Part shown: positions 10,850 to 20,277 of the stretch, piece by piece | Layout of the letters: every line of letters starts with the position of its first letter | How positions within the stretch are numbered: the first letter of the stretch is position 1 | From: Methyloversatilis universalis | Lineage (GTDB): Bacteria > Pseudomonadota > Gammaproteobacteria > Methylococcales > Methylococcaceae | DNA length: 64,000 nucleotides | NCBI GenBank assembly: GCA_020723665.1 | Contig: DYIL01000001.1 | Coordinates: forward strand, 248,001 to 312,000 | Reading direction: 5' to 3' | The notes under the pieces: model-generated | Told to the model about the DNA's origin: nothing | Databases searched by the model: none | The model's input: only the letters and a program-made list of their open reading frames with translations | Translations under genes and position numbers: made by a program

Positions 10850-11239
10850 ATGACCGACCTAGATACCCTCTATCACTCGGGCGATAAATCGAAGCGGATT
10901 CTCGTGGTCGATGACAATACGGACGCCGTGGAAAGCTTGGCTTTATTGCTCGAACTCGAAGGCCATGACGTCAGGACCGCGCTCGATGGGCCGGCGGCGC
11001 TCGATTTAGCGTCGAATTTTCAGCCCGAGGCGATTCTTTTGGACATCGGTCTTCCCGGTATGGACGGGTACGAAGTCGCGCGCAGACTGCGCGGACGTCC
11101 GGAAACCAGTGAAGCTTTGATCATCGCCATCACCGGCTACGGACAGCAGGAAGACCGCGCTCTCACCAAGGCGGCGGGATTCGATCATCACCTGGTGAAG
11201 CCGGTCGACCCAGAAGAATTAGGTGCCCTGCTTGCATAG
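10850..11239 (+). CDS. Stand-alone response-regulator receiver protein
   Basis: The 129-residue protein is one CheY-like receiver domain: acidic pair Asp21-Asp22 (ILVVDDN), phospho-acceptor Asp65 (AILLDIGLPGMDGYE), Thr95 in AITGYG and Lys117 in LVKPVD. All key residues are intact, so it should be phosphorylated by a histidine kinase. There is no output domain and no kinase in the neighbourhood, so the partner is unknown; such proteins often relay phosphate from hybrid kinases. The start ATG 10850 follows a modest GAGGAAC. The upstream flank is the right end of repeat copy C. Confidence 0.9.
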   Translation: MTDLDTLYHSGDKSKRILVVDDNTDAVESLALLLELEGHDVRTALDGPAALDLASNFQPEAILLDIGLPGMDGYEVARRLRGRPETSEALIIAITGYGQQEDRALTKAAGFDHHLVKPVDPEELGALLA

Positions 11240-11524
11240 CCCTACAGTCCGATCACACGTGCTCGCCGGTAACAACGAGGGTGTGTGATTTGCCGCACTG
11301 CACTGAGGCATTTGCCACAGTTTTCGGGGTGATATAAGCCAATGAACGTCATACGATCTCACGCCGGACAAAGGTTTCGGCATGCTCGGCTCAATTTCTG
11401 CATGACTTCTTACGGATTTGATCGGCGCCTCGAAAAGCTCCTGCTATCCGTGAAAACACGCATTTTTGGCTGAACCAGGCGTTTTTCCCTTTTTCCCTTG
11501 TATGTGATTTTTTTGGAGTAGAAA

Positions 11525-12592
11525 ATGAGAATCGTGGCAACCGCAACCTTAGTCTCGGGCATCGGCCTCTACGGCCCTTCGGTATCGGCGGACCACGGCT
11601 CCATCGGCTTCGGCCTGGGTACGGCGGCGCCTATCATCACCAGCAGCGCGATTACGCTGCCCGCGAACAAAGCACTGGTCGGCGTGACCACACAATACAC
11701 CGACTACAACGAGTTCTCGAATTCGCGGCTCATTAGCCTTAGTGAGCGACTGCGCGACGAAGGCCGACATGTTCACAGCATCGAATCCCTGTTGACGACT
11801 TCCTTGGTCGCCGCTTACGGCGTCACCGATAACATCACCTTGGGCCTGCGCTTTCCCTATGTCTGGCGCAACAACGTCCGCGAAGTGCCTCATCATCATC
11901 ATGGAGAAGAAGATCATCACGACGAGGAAGGCGCCCGAGAAGAGGCGCCCCAGGTCCAGAACCTCGGGGACCCTAACGGTATCGGCGATACCACGGTGTT
12001 CGGCCAGTGGCGATTCTTCAATACGCCTGACAATCTGACCCATCTCGCCCTGCTCGGCGCGGTCAAAATGCCGACCGGCCGCACCGACCGCGTCGCCGCC
12101 CGAAACGAGGGCGGGGAACGTGAAATTCTGGACGTACATTTCCAGCCCGGCAGCGGCTCTTGGGACGGCAGCCTGGGGCTCGCCTTCACCCAAGGCTTGG
12201 GCGATTTCTCGTTCGACTCGAACGTGCTTTATACCTGGGTGACGAAGGGCGACCGCCAGGTCGACCTGGGGGACGTGTTCACCTACAATGCCGCGCTTTC
12301 CTGGAGCCCCGGCGGAACGCTCGGCGGCGGACTCCAGGCGTCCAGTAACTTCAATCTGTGGACCCTGATGGTCGAGTTAAACGGTGAATGGCGTGACAAT
12401 CAAACTGAGCGAGGGATAAAAGATCTCGATGAAGGCGGCCATGTTCTTTATGTCTCGCCAGGTGCCCGTTTTGCGGGCGGCGAGAACTGGAACGTGGCTT
12501 TGTCGTTCGGCGTACCCATCGTGACCGACCTGAACGGCCATCAGGTGGAACCGGATTACCGCATTACCAGTCGAATCAACGTTACGTTCTGA
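11525..12592 (+). CDS. Outer-membrane beta-barrel with His-rich loop
   Basis: The 355-residue protein has a signal peptide (about residues 1-22, ending VSADH), then alternating strands typical of an outer-membrane barrel of the transporter / MetA-pathway phenol-degradation-like family: ITLGLRFPYVWR, THLALLGAVKMPTGRTDR, WDGSLGLAFTQGLGDFSFDS, and a final strand ending in phenylalanine (ITSRINVTF), as required for barrel insertion. A loop near residues 120-140 reads PHHHHGEEDHHDEEGAREE, a strong candidate for binding copper, nickel or zinc. GGAGTAG precedes ATG 11525. The next two genes encode an exported lipoprotein and a periplasmic thioredoxin-like protein; the three are close and co-directional. 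The gap 11240-11524 before it holds no gene that I can see. Confidence 0.7.
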   Translation: MRIVATATLVSGIGLYGPSVSADHGSIGFGLGTAAPIITSSAITLPANKALVGVTTQYTDYNEFSNSRLISLSERLRDEGRHVHSIESLLTTSLVAAYGVTDNITLGLRFPYVWRNNVREVPHHHHGEEDHHDEEGAREEAPQVQNLGDPNGIGDTTVFGQWRFFNTPDNLTHLALLGAVKMPTGRTDRVAARNEGGEREILDVHFQPGSGSWDGSLGLAFTQGLGDFSFDSNVLYTWVTKGDRQVDLGDVFTYNAALSWSPGGTLGGGLQASSNFNLWTLMVELNGEWRDNQTERGIKDLDEGGHVLYVSPGARFAGGENWNVALSFGVPIVTDLNGHQVEPDYRITSRINVTF

Positions 12593-12635
12593 TCGGGCAA
12601 CTGTATTGCGAACCGGGTGTTCGACTGTAAGGGTG

Positions 12636-13880
12636 ATGTTGATCGCGCTCAAGCGAAACACGGTCCGGACGAGAACTTCCTCCGGCATCCGCGATCACCT
12701 AGCCCCGCTGTGTTTCTGGGCTTTGTCCGTGGCTTTTCTGTCCGGCTGCACGGCCATCGGTCCGGGAACGAAATCGATGCCGAACGGCTTCGAACATTAT
12801 GTCGGCATGGACGTAAAGCTTCCCGTTGCGGCGGCTTTCGGCCCGGACCGGCGGCTGTGGCGCCTCGTGCCAACCACTGACCACGTCTATGTCGACTTTT
12901 CCAGCGATTACGGAAAAACTTTCAGTCCACCCGTGGCGGTCAACGCGGAGCGGGTGCCCATCAGGGCGCAGAGTGAATATCACCCCCAGATCGCCGTCGA
13001 TCCCGCCGGCCGTGTTTATGTCGCCTATCCGGCCTTCGGTCTGCAACCCTGGACCACTTATCTCAGCGTCTCCGAGGGTCAGGGGCAGCATTTCACCGCG
13101 CCTGAGCCCTTGAGCAACCGGGCGAGGACCGCCAACGCCTTTCAGGCCATACTGGCGATCGATCCCAAGGGCAATTTGCACGCGTTCTGGCACGACGAGC
13201 GCGAGGGCGTCGACGAAGCGCGGGGCAATGATATCTTTCACACCGTTTTGGACGCCCAAGGAAAAACCGTTCGATCCAATCAGAAGATCGTGGACGGCGT
13301 TTGCAGCTGCTGCCGTCTGGCGGTCGACTTCGATACCGACGGGCAGCCGGTCTTGATCACCCGCTTCATTTTCCCAGGCGATGTCCGCGATCATGGTCTC
13401 GCCAAGCCCAAGAACGGCAACGCGGAATGGACCGTGACGCGGGCCACGAACGACGGCTGGAAGATCGAGGCGTGCCCGGTCCATGGACCGGCGCTTTCCA
13501 TAGGCCCGGACGGACGCTATCACATCGCCTGGTTTACCCAGGGAACGAAGCGCCAAGGCTTGTTTTACGCTTTTTCCGACGATCGGGGCCAGAGCTTTTC
13601 CGAGCCCATGGCTTTGGGCCATCCCGACCGATTGCCGGGGCATCCCGACGTATTGGCCTTCGGCAACCGGGTGATTCTCGCCTGGAACGAGTTCGACGGA
13701 CGGAAGAATCGGGCGATGGTCAAACGGTCCAGGGACGGCGGGAAAACATGGTCCGAGGCCGTGGCTGCGGCGGAATCGGACTCCGAAGTCGACTTTCCGT
13801 TCCTCTTGACCGACGGACTAGCGGTCTTTCTATCGTGGAATAGCCAAGACCAGGGTTACCGCCTGATCCGCATCGATTAG
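12636..13880 (+). CDS. Sialidase-like (BNR) lipoprotein with CSCC motif
   Basis: The 414-residue protein starts with a lipoprotein signal (LCFWALSVAFLSGC, acylated Cys at residue 38). The rest is a beta-propeller of the exo-sialidase superfamily with Asp-box-like repeats: VDFSSDYGKTFSPP, AFSDDRGQSFSEP and RSRDGGKTWSEA. At residues 223-226 lies CSCC within VDGVCSCCRLAVDFD, unusual for a sialidase and reminiscent of a metal or redox site. Catalytic sialidase residues (arginine triad, FRIP) are not evident, so I do not call it a sialidase enzyme. ATG 12636 is chosen because it gives a standard signal; it follows TAAGGG. It sits between a His-rich outer-membrane protein and a thioredoxin-like protein, which suggests metal or redox work in the periplasm or on the outer membrane. 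Confidence 0.68.
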   Translation: MLIALKRNTVRTRTSSGIRDHLAPLCFWALSVAFLSGCTAIGPGTKSMPNGFEHYVGMDVKLPVAAAFGPDRRLWRLVPTTDHVYVDFSSDYGKTFSPPVAVNAERVPIRAQSEYHPQIAVDPAGRVYVAYPAFGLQPWTTYLSVSEGQGQHFTAPEPLSNRARTANAFQAILAIDPKGNLHAFWHDEREGVDEARGNDIFHTVLDAQGKTVRSNQKIVDGVCSCCRLAVDFDTDGQPVLITRFIFPGDVRDHGLAKPKNGNAEWTVTRATNDGWKIEACPVHGPALSIGPDGRYHIAWFTQGTKRQGLFYAFSDDRGQSFSEPMALGHPDRLPGHPDVLAFGNRVILAWNEFDGRKNRAMVKRSRDGGKTWSEAVAAAESDSEVDFPFLLTDGLAVFLSWNSQDQGYRLIRID

Positions 13881-13915
13881 ATTCATAGAGATCCGCTTTT
13901 TTCCTTCCGACTTCA

Positions 13916-14410
13916 ATGCACGCCCTTATGAAGAAATCATTCGCTTTGCTTTGCCTGTTCCTGACGCTCTTCTCGGTTCCATCGTTCGCCGAAGGTCAGA
14001 CGCAGCTTTTCAAGGCCGGCAGCCTCAACGAGATTTTGAAGACCCGACAAGGTAAACCCTTCATTCTCATGTTCTGGTCCCTGGATTGCGCCAGTTGCAT
14101 GAAGGACCTGGATGCCCTTGCGGCCGCCATGAAAAAGCATCCCAAACTGGATCTGGTGATGGTCTCGACCGATGAAGCCGAATTCGCCGGCGAAGTGAGC
14201 GACATGCTGGTAAAACACAAGCTGAAACAGGTCGAATCGTGGATTTTCAGCGACTCCAATCCCCAGCGATTGCGCTACGAAGTGGACCCGTCCTGGTACG
14301 GCGAACTGCCCCGCAGTTATTTCTACGATGCCGGCCACAACCGTCTGCCGGTCAGCGGTGCGATCACGACCGAGCACATCGACGCCTGGGTCGCCGCCGT
14401 CAGCCCTTAG
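13916..14410 (+). CDS. Periplasmic TlpA-like thioredoxin-fold protein
   Basis: The 164-residue protein has an N-terminal signal (KKSFALLCLFLTLFSVPSFA) and a thioredoxin fold: FILMFWSLDCASCMKDL with the CxxC pair at Cys58/Cys61, LDLVMVSTDEAEFAG, and PRSYFYDAGHNRLP containing the cis-proline region. TlpA/ResA-type proteins reduce disulfides in the periplasm, often in cytochrome or copper-site assembly. The active-site CASC is unlike the WCxPC of classical thioredoxins, so its redox potential and role are open. ATG 13916 and 13928 are both possible; neither has a good ribosome site. It is the last gene of the trio with the His-rich barrel and the CSCC lipoprotein, and its cysteine pair could service that CSCC motif. 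Confidence 0.75.
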   Translation: MHALMKKSFALLCLFLTLFSVPSFAEGQTQLFKAGSLNEILKTRQGKPFILMFWSLDCASCMKDLDALAAAMKKHPKLDLVMVSTDEAEFAGEVSDMLVKHKLKQVESWIFSDSNPQRLRYEVDPSWYGELPRSYFYDAGHNRLPVSGAITTEHIDAWVAAVSP

Positions 14411-14433
14411 AACCCCTCCCCGGTACGCGCGAA

Positions 14434-14460
14434 CCCTTTCGACAAGCCCAGGACGAACGG
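14434..14460. repeat. Single REP-type module
   Basis: CCCTTTCGACAAGCCCAGGA followed by CGAACGG is a lone copy of the REP-like module also found inside both inverted-repeat element families and at 40508. It lies in the 475-base gap between the TlpA-like gene and clpB. Confidence 0.6.
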
Positions 14461-14687
14461 TCGACCGAAAATGCTCCTTAACCACCGATTCCGTCCTCTT
14501 GGCGGCCTTTTACGGCCGCCGGACAAACGTCCAAGGTCTTCTCTATGCATACGGGAAAGAAAATCGGTCACCTCTTGGGTCAATTTTCACAACTTGCTAT
14601 GAAATACCGATGGGAGGCCGCTATGAATTTGCCGCTCCGGAAATCAAGTAGCTGAAGTTTGCGCCGGTTTTGCAAAACACTGGTTTG

Positions 14688-14719
14688 TTCGTCCTATGGC
14701 GCATCAGGCATAGGACGAA
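14688..14719. other. Perfect 11-bp hairpin upstream of clpB
   Basis: TTCGTCCTATG (14688-14698) and CATAGGACGAA (14709-14719) are exact complements around a 10-base loop. No T tract follows, so it is not a standard terminator; it could be a leader structure or regulator site. Otherwise the gap 14461-14885 has only a short GGCGGCC/GGCCGCC hairpin at 14501-14520. Confidence 0.4.
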
Positions 14720-14814
14720 TATCCGCGTCGAGGCAACGCCGGCACGGTTCATCTACTCTGTAAATCAGGCTTCCGCGTTCGACTGGCCCGTGTTCGCGCC
14801 GCTAGGCTGAACAA

Positions 14815-14843
14815 CTTGAAAATCGCCTTCGCAAGCCTTACTT
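14815..14843 (+). promoter_or_regulatory. Possible heat-shock (sigma-32) promoter of clpB
   Basis: CTTGAAAA at 14815 matches the sigma-32 -35 consensus; the expected CCCCAT-like -10 is represented only by a poor CCTTACTT about 14 bases on. The position, 43 bases before the clpB start, fits. The weak -10 keeps this tentative. Confidence 0.25.
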
Positions 14844-14885
14844 CCTGAGTCATCACCAAATCATTACCGACAAAGGCATCACTCA

Positions 14886-17465
14886 ATGCGAATGGACAAA
14901 CTCACCAGCAAATTCCAAGCGGCCTTGGCCGAAGCCCAAAGCCTAGCGTTGGGGCGCGATCACCAGTTCATCGAGCCGATTCATGTCATGGCGGCGCTGC
15001 TCGACCAGGAAGGCGGTACCGTACGCACCTTGCTCACGCAATGCGGCGTCAACGTGAATCAGCTCCGTGCTGCCTTGGACGAGGCGCTGGGCCGTATGCC
15101 CCGTGTGGAAGGCGTCGGGGGAGACGTTCAAGTTTCCAACGAACTCGGCCGGCTGCTGAACCTGACCGACAAGCTGGCGCAAAAACGTGGCGACGCCTAC
15201 ATCACCAGCGAAATGTTTGTGCTCGCGGCCATAGAAGACCGCGGCCAACTCGGCGACTTGCTCCGAAGAGCGGGGGTGGATCGCGGCAAGCTGGAGAAAG
15301 CCATCGAGCAAATCCGGGGCGGCCAGAAAGCGGACGATCCCAATGTGGAAGAACAGCGCCAAGCGCTCCAGAAATTCACCATCGATCTGACCGAGCGCGC
15401 CGAGCAGGGAAAGCTCGATCCCGTCATCGGGCGCGACGACGAAATTCGCCGTACCATCCAGGTGCTGCAGCGGCGCACCAAGAACAACCCGGTCCTTATC
15501 GGCGAACCCGGTGTAGGCAAGACCGCCATCGTCGAAGGTCTGGCGCAGCGCATCGTCAACGGCGAAGTACCGGAAGGCGTCAAAGGCAAGCGCCTGCTGG
15601 CTCTGGATATGGCGGCCCTGATCGCCGGCACCAAGTTCCGCGGCGAGTTCGAAGAACGGATGAAGGCTCTTCTGAATGACATCGCGAAGCAGGAAGGCAG
15701 GGTCATCCTCTTCATCGACGAACTGCATACGCTGGTCGGCGCGGGACGGGCGGAAGGCGCGATCGATGCCGGCAATATGCTGAAGCCCGCTTTGGCTCGC
15801 GGCGAACTGCACTGTATCGGCGCCACGACCTTGGACGAATACCGTCAGTACATCGAAAAGGATGCCGCTCTGGAAAGGCGGTTCCAGAAAGTACTGGTGG
15901 ACGAGCCCAGCGTCGAGGACACTATCGCCATCCTGCGCGGACTCAAGGAAAAATACGAGGTACACCACGGCGTCACCATCACCGACCCCGCGATCGTGGC
16001 GGCGGCGACCTTGTCGCATCGCTATATCACCGATCGCAATCTGCCGGACAAGGCCATCGACCTGGTGGACGAGGCGGCCAGCCGCATCCGCATGGAAATC
16101 GATTCCAAACCGGAAGAAATGGACCGCCTGGACCGTCGCCTGATTCAGCTCAAGATCGAACGTGAGGCATTGAAGAAGGAATCCGATGAGGCGTCGCGAC
16201 GCCGCCTGGATACCCTGGAAAACCACATCGCCGAGTTGGAAAAGGAATACGCCGAATTGGAAGAGATCTGGAAAGCGGAAAAAGCCGCCTTGCAGGGCAC
16301 CACGGCCATCAAGGAACAGTTGGAACGTGCCCGGCTCGAATTGGAGGCCGCACGGCGTTCCGGCGACCTGACCCGCATGTCGGAACTGCAATATGGAGTA
16401 ATCCCGAAATTGCAGAAGGAATTGGACCTTGCGACTCAGGCCGAGATGCATGAAACCAAGCTGCTGCGCAACAAGGTCACGGATGAGGAAATCGCCGAAG
16501 TGGTCTCCAAATGGACCGGCATCCCGGTTTCGAAAATGCTCGAAGGCGAACGGGAAAAGCTGCTCCATATGGAGGAGAACCTGGCGCGCCGGGTCGTGGG
16601 CCAACAGGAGGCCATCAAAGCGGTGTCGGACGCCATCCGCCGTTCCCGCGCGGGTCTCGCCGATCCGCGCCGACCCAACGGTTCGTTTCTGTTCTTGGGT
16701 CCTACCGGCGTGGGCAAAACCGAGCTGTGCAAGGCTTTGGCCGAGTTCTTGTTCGACACCGAGGAAGCGATGGTCCGTATCGACATGTCGGAATTCATGG
16801 AGAAGCACTCGGTTGCCCGCCTGATCGGGGCTCCGCCGGGCTATGTCGGTTACGAGGAGGGCGGCTACCTGACCGAGGCGGTGCGCCGCAAGCCCTATTC
16901 GGTGATCCTACTGGACGAGGTGGAAAAAGCCCATCCCGAAGTGTTCAACATCCTGCTGCAAGTGCTGGACGACGGCAGACTCACCGATGGCCACGGCCGC
17001 ACGGTGGACTTCCGCAACACCGTCATCGTGATGACCTCGAACCTGGGTTCCGACCGTATTCAGGAGTTGGCCGGCGAGGAGAATTATCAGCGGATGAAGG
17101 CGGCGGTTATGGAAGTGGTCACCCACTATTTCAGGCCGGAATTCATCAACCGCATCGATGAAGTCGTCGTCTTCCATCCGCTGGTCAAGGAGCAGATACG
17201 GGCGATCAGCCGCATTCAGATCGGCTATCTGCAAAACCGCCTGGCCGACCGCGACATCGCCCTCGAAGTCAGCGAAGCCGCTCTGGACAAGCTCGGGGAG
17301 GCCGGGTTCGATCCAGTCTACGGCGCGCGGCCTTTAAAGCGCGCCATTCAGCACCAGCTGGAAAACCCGCTGGCGCAGGACATCCTGACCGGCAGGATCG
17401 CTCCGGGCGATATCGTCAGCGCCGACGTGGAGGACGGAAAGATCGTCTTCCGCAAAGCGGCCTAA
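14886..17465 (+). CDS. clpB: Disaggregase chaperone ClpB
   Basis: ClpB is the Hsp104-type AAA+ ring that pulls proteins out of aggregates together with DnaK. The 859-residue product has the usual length and order: N-terminal repeats ([20 protein letters not shown]), first AAA+ domain (Walker A GEPGVGKT, Walker [12 protein letters not shown], pore loop GTKFRGEFE), the middle coiled coil that docks DnaK (about residues 410-525), second AAA+ domain (Walker A GPTGVGKT, pore loop GYVGYEEGG, Walker [13 protein letters not shown], sensor TSNLGSD) and a C-terminal domain with [13 protein letters not shown] 14886 and ATG 14892 are both possible; the second gives the commoner MDKLT start. The gene stands alone on its transcript. 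Confidence 0.97.
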   Translation: MRMDKLTSKFQAALAEAQSLALGRDHQFIEPIHVMAALLDQEGGTVRTLLTQCGVNVNQLRAALDEALGRMPRVEGVGGDVQVSNELGRLLNLTDKLAQKRGDAYITSEMFVLAAIEDRGQLGDLLRRAGVDRGKLEKAIEQIRGGQKADDPNVEEQRQALQKFTIDLTERAEQGKLDPVIGRDDEIRRTIQVLQRRTKNNPVLIGEPGVGKTAIVEGLAQRIVNGEVPEGVKGKRLLALDMAALIAGTKFRGEFEERMKALLNDIAKQEGRVILFIDELHTLVGAGRAEGAIDAGNMLKPALARGELHCIGATTLDEYRQYIEKDAALERRFQKVLVDEPSVEDTIAILRGLKEKYEVHHGVTITDPAIVAAATLSHRYITDRNLPDKAIDLVDEAASRIRMEIDSKPEEMDRLDRRLIQLKIEREALKKESDEASRRRLDTLENHIAELEKEYAELEEIWKAEKAALQGTTAIKEQLERARLELEAARRSGDLTRMSELQYGVIPKLQKELDLATQAEMHETKLLRNKVTDEEIAEVVSKWTGIPVSKMLEGEREKLLHMEENLARRVVGQQEAIKAVSDAIRRSRAGLADPRRPNGSFLFLGPTGVGKTELCKALAEFLFDTEEAMVRIDMSEFMEKHSVARLIGAPPGYVGYEEGGYLTEAVRRKPYSVILLDEVEKAHPEVFNILLQVLDDGRLTDGHGRTVDFRNTVIVMTSNLGSDRIQELAGEENYQRMKAAVMEVVTHYFRPEFINRIDEVVVFHPLVKEQIRAISRIQIGYLQNRLADRDIALEVSEAALDKLGEAGFDPVYGARPLKRAIQHQLENPLAQDILTGRIAPGDIVSADVEDGKIVFRKAA

Positions 17466-17473
17466 GGCTCAAA

Positions 17474-17511
17474 AGCCTCCGATTTCGGCACAGGGAGGGC
17501 CGTCGGAGGCT
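17474..17511 (+). terminator. Hairpin after clpB
   Basis: AGCCTCCGA (17474-17482) pairs with TCGGAGGCT (17503-17511) eight bases after the clpB stop. There is no T tract after it, so termination efficiency is uncertain. Confidence 0.5.
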
Positions 17512-17745
17512 CATCAAGCGCCTCCAGAGAACGCATTCTTCTTCGCAGCGTTCTTGCGCCGTAGCATAGAGCCTGAGATCATATGACTCCGACCGGTGGT
17601 TTTCAGGCCGCGGTTTCGATTCGTACCTGGCGCCACCGTATTTGCCGCAACCCAACGACAACCGGTGACAGGCATCCGATCCATGGATTCCAGGAATCCA
17701 CATTGCCCGGCAGTTCAAAGACATGTGAACCAGGAAGGACGACAT

Positions 17746-19104
17746 ATGGATATGCGCAAGGTACTGTGCTTCAGCTTATCGGCCGCTCGGAACGAATCGC
17801 TCGATGCCCTGCGGACTCTAGAATGGACCATTTTTCCTACCGGCGATCTGAACGAAGCCAAGAATCTCATCGATCACCACCGTTTCAAGGTCGGACTGAT
17901 TTTCTTCGGCGCCGATCTGCCAAATGACTTATCTTCGATCAAGGACCTTTTCACTGCACGTCGCTCCATGGAATGGATCGGTTTGCTGGCTGCGGGGACT
18001 TCGAACAGACCAGACCTCTGCGAGTTGATTTCCCGCTACTTTTACGATTATCACACACTGCCCGTGGACACCGGGCGCCTGCAACTGACACTCGGCCATG
18101 CCTTAGGCATGGCCGTTATGCTGGAACGCGCCGCCGCTTTCTCTCCGGCTTATGACAATCGGGACGAACTGATCGGGTGCAGCCCGGCAAGCCTCAGACT
18201 GTTCAGGACGATCAAGAAAGCCGCAGCCGTCGATGTTCCGGTATTGATCGTAGGAGAAAGCGGCTCCGGAAAAGAAGCGACCGCTCTCGCCATACACCGG
18301 GCCTCTGCCCGGTGCGACAAACCTTTCGTCAAGGTAAGCTGCGACGGATTGCCGCCCGAAGTCATTCGGTCGGAGCTTTTCGAGCCCGGCAAGGGGCGCA
18401 TCGAGGCTGCGGCCGGCGGCACGCTGTTCTTGGATGACGCCAGCCATCTGACCGAGGACCTCCAGTCCGATCTGCTTAACTTGCTTCGGAACGGCACCAT
18501 TCCATCGGGCAACGGTACCGGAAAAACGCCGGTCGACGTCCGAATCATCGCCGCCGCTCAGCGCAACTTGGAATACCTGGTAGCGGACGGGCGCTTCCGT
18601 GACGATCTTTATCGCCGGCTCAAGACGCTAATCATCAATGTTCCGCCGCTCCGCGAGCGCCAGGACGACATCGAGCTTCTCGCCAAACACTATCTTCGCT
18701 TGTTCTCCAATGGAGACAGCAACTCCGTCCAAAGCTTCGATCCCGAGGCTTTGAAAGCGATGCGTTGTCACGACTGGCCCGGCAATGTCCGCGAGCTGAT
18801 CAACCGGATCAAACGGGCCAAGGTCATGTGCGAAGGTTCGTCGATAAGCTCGAAAGACTTGGGTCTTGAAGATTTTCATCCCGGTTTTGGCCGGGCCTTC
18901 GATCATCCCATGACCTTGGAAGAGGCCAAGGACCAAACCGAGAAAGAGATCATTCAGGCAACGCTCCAAGCCACGGAAAACAATATCTCTCGGGCGGCGC
19001 GGCAATTGGCGGTATCCCGCATGACGCTCTACCGTTTGATGTACAAACATCAGATCAGAAGCCATTGGGTCGGGGAAAATTTGAGCATCGCCGCGCAGGA
19101 GTGA
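17746..19104 (+). CDS. VpsR-like AAA+ enhancer-binding regulator lacking GAFTGA
   Basis: The 452-residue protein has three parts. Residues 1-125 are a receiver-like domain in which the usual phospho-aspartate position is not aspartate (VGLIFFGADL). Residues 142-365 are the sigma-54-type AAA+ domain with Walker A GESGSGKE (170-177), Walker B LFLDDA, and arginine finger region RFRDDLYRRLK. Residues 411-436 are a Fis-type helix-turn-helix (NNISRAARQLAVSRMTLYRL). The sigma-54-contacting GAFTGA loop is missing: SELFEPGKGRIEAAAGGTLF passes straight to the Walker B strand. It therefore should not activate sigma-54 polymerase in the classical way; VpsR of Vibrio, a c-di-GMP-binding regulator of biofilm genes acting with sigma-70, is a plausible analogue. 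ATG 17746 has AGGAAGGA upstream. It is 3 kb from the pilus/secretion cluster, which it might control (inference). Confidence 0.8.
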   Translation: MDMRKVLCFSLSAARNESLDALRTLEWTIFPTGDLNEAKNLIDHHRFKVGLIFFGADLPNDLSSIKDLFTARRSMEWIGLLAAGTSNRPDLCELISRYFYDYHTLPVDTGRLQLTLGHALGMAVMLERAAAFSPAYDNRDELIGCSPASLRLFRTIKKAAAVDVPVLIVGESGSGKEATALAIHRASARCDKPFVKVSCDGLPPEVIRSELFEPGKGRIEAAAGGTLFLDDASHLTEDLQSDLLNLLRNGTIPSGNGTGKTPVDVRIIAAAQRNLEYLVADGRFRDDLYRRLKTLIINVPPLRERQDDIELLAKHYLRLFSNGDSNSVQSFDPEALKAMRCHDWPGNVRELINRIKRAKVMCEGSSISSKDLGLEDFHPGFGRAFDHPMTLEEAKDQTEKEIIQATLQATENNISRAARQLAVSRMTLYRLMYKHQIRSHWVGENLSIAAQE

Positions 19105-19281
19105 GCTTTTCGCGAACCGCTTCAGAGCCTGTCGCTGGACACATCCCATCCGGCTGATTTCAAATCCAAGACTGTCCGATACAGAACGGCGCCCCGCGCA
19201 GGGGCGTCACGGCGGCCAAGAGCCCGAGCGGATTCGCGGTTTGCGCGAGCGGGCTTCAGGCGTATCCAGCATGCAAGAGAG

Positions 19282-19974
19282 CTATTCCCCAACCGGCGAG
19301 ACACTAAACTCCAGGAGGTCGGATTCTTCCCTGAGCCTTTGCGCAAGCCGGCTGAAGTGGGTTTTATTGTACGTGTGGATGACCATGGTGTACTCGAAGG
19401 CCTGGCCGCTCTCCACGAGACGATAGCTCATACCGGCTACGCGCGCTTTGTATTCGCCGATCAAGGCGTAAACCGATGATTCGTCGGGCACCGCATCCCT
19501 CCCATACCGCAATTTCAGTTGAGCGTATTGTTGGCTAGGCAGCCAGTACTCGATCAATCGGAACAGCGCCAAGGTACCCACGACAGCACCGGTCACCAGG
19601 ATTGCCGGATAGTAGAACCCGATGCCGTAAAGAATGCCAAGGGCGGCGGTCATCCAGATGGAAGCCGCCGTAGTCAATCCCCGGATGGTGAGTTTTTCCT
19701 TGAAGATTACCCCGGCCCCGAGGAAACCGATGCCCGTCATGATGCCTTGAGCCATGCGCGTCGGATCGGTTCGGATCGAATTGGACAAAACATCCTTCAA
19801 CCAGAGCCCCTGATAGGCGGTCAACAGCATCAGAAGCGCCGACGCCAGACACACGAGCGCATGGGTGCGGAATCCCGCCGGACGACCGTGAAAGCTGCGT
19901 TCGAGCCCGATCAGGCTGCCGGCCGCCCATGCGCTTCCCAAGCGAACCGCGATTTCGAGATATTCATCGCTCAT
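19282..19974 (-). CDS. MgtC/SapB-family membrane protein
   Basis: The 230-residue protein begins with four to five membrane helices containing the family signatures GSLIGLERSFHGRPAGFRTH and MAQGIMTGIGFLGAGVI, and ends with a soluble ACT-like domain (about residues 150-230). MgtC proteins help bacteria survive low magnesium and inside host cells, partly by acting on F-type ATPase; the role in environmental bacteria is not settled. ATG 19974 is chosen because GGGAGGA lies just upstream; an earlier in-frame ATG at 20046 would add 24 residues. The gene stands alone, opposite in direction to its neighbours. The gap 19105-19281 holds nothing I recognise. Confidence 0.88.
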   Translation of the reverse strand: MSDEYLEIAVRLGSAWAAGSLIGLERSFHGRPAGFRTHALVCLASALLMLLTAYQGLWLKDVLSNSIRTDPTRMAQGIMTGIGFLGAGVIFKEKLTIRGLTTAASIWMTAALGILYGIGFYYPAILVTGAVVGTLALFRLIEYWLPSQQYAQLKLRYGRDAVPDESSVYALIGEYKARVAGMSYRLVESGQAFEYTMVIHTYNKTHFSRLAQRLREESDLLEFSVSPVGE

Positions 19975-20059
19975 AACGTCCTCCCGTATCAGGATAACAG
20001 AGTATCCGGGCAGGAGTCGTCGGATTATCCTTAATAGGAACGACATTAATCACGATATT

Positions 20060-20078
20060 GACACGCATTCTCATTTGC
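20060..20078 (-). promoter_or_regulatory. Weak Fur-box-like site upstream of the MgtC-like gene
   Basis: On the minus strand GCAAATGAGAATGCGTGTC agrees with the 19-base Fur consensus at 12 positions by hand comparison. It is about 85 bases before the MgtC-like start. The match is too poor for a firm call. Confidence 0.2.
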
Positions 20079-20277
20079 ATATAAGATGATTCCATATTCT
20101 TTAACCAGACCACGGAAGCATCATGCTTATTAGAGCCGCTCACTTCACCCGCCGCGTTGGCCTCCAACGGTCGGCTGATGACGGGATATGCGCTCGATGC
20201 GCCATTCGGCTCGTTGAACATGCGCCTTCCGGCAGGGGTTTTCCGCTCGACCTGCCAAACAATTCTTAAGGTACCCG

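Noticed and set aside
12636-13880. True sialidase enzyme
   Set aside because: Asp-box-like repeats exist, but the arginine triad and FRIP motif are not seen.
19964-20221. Minus-strand frame of 85 codons upstream of the MgtC-like gene
   Set aside because: Overlaps the MgtC-like start region, no family resemblance, no ribosome site.
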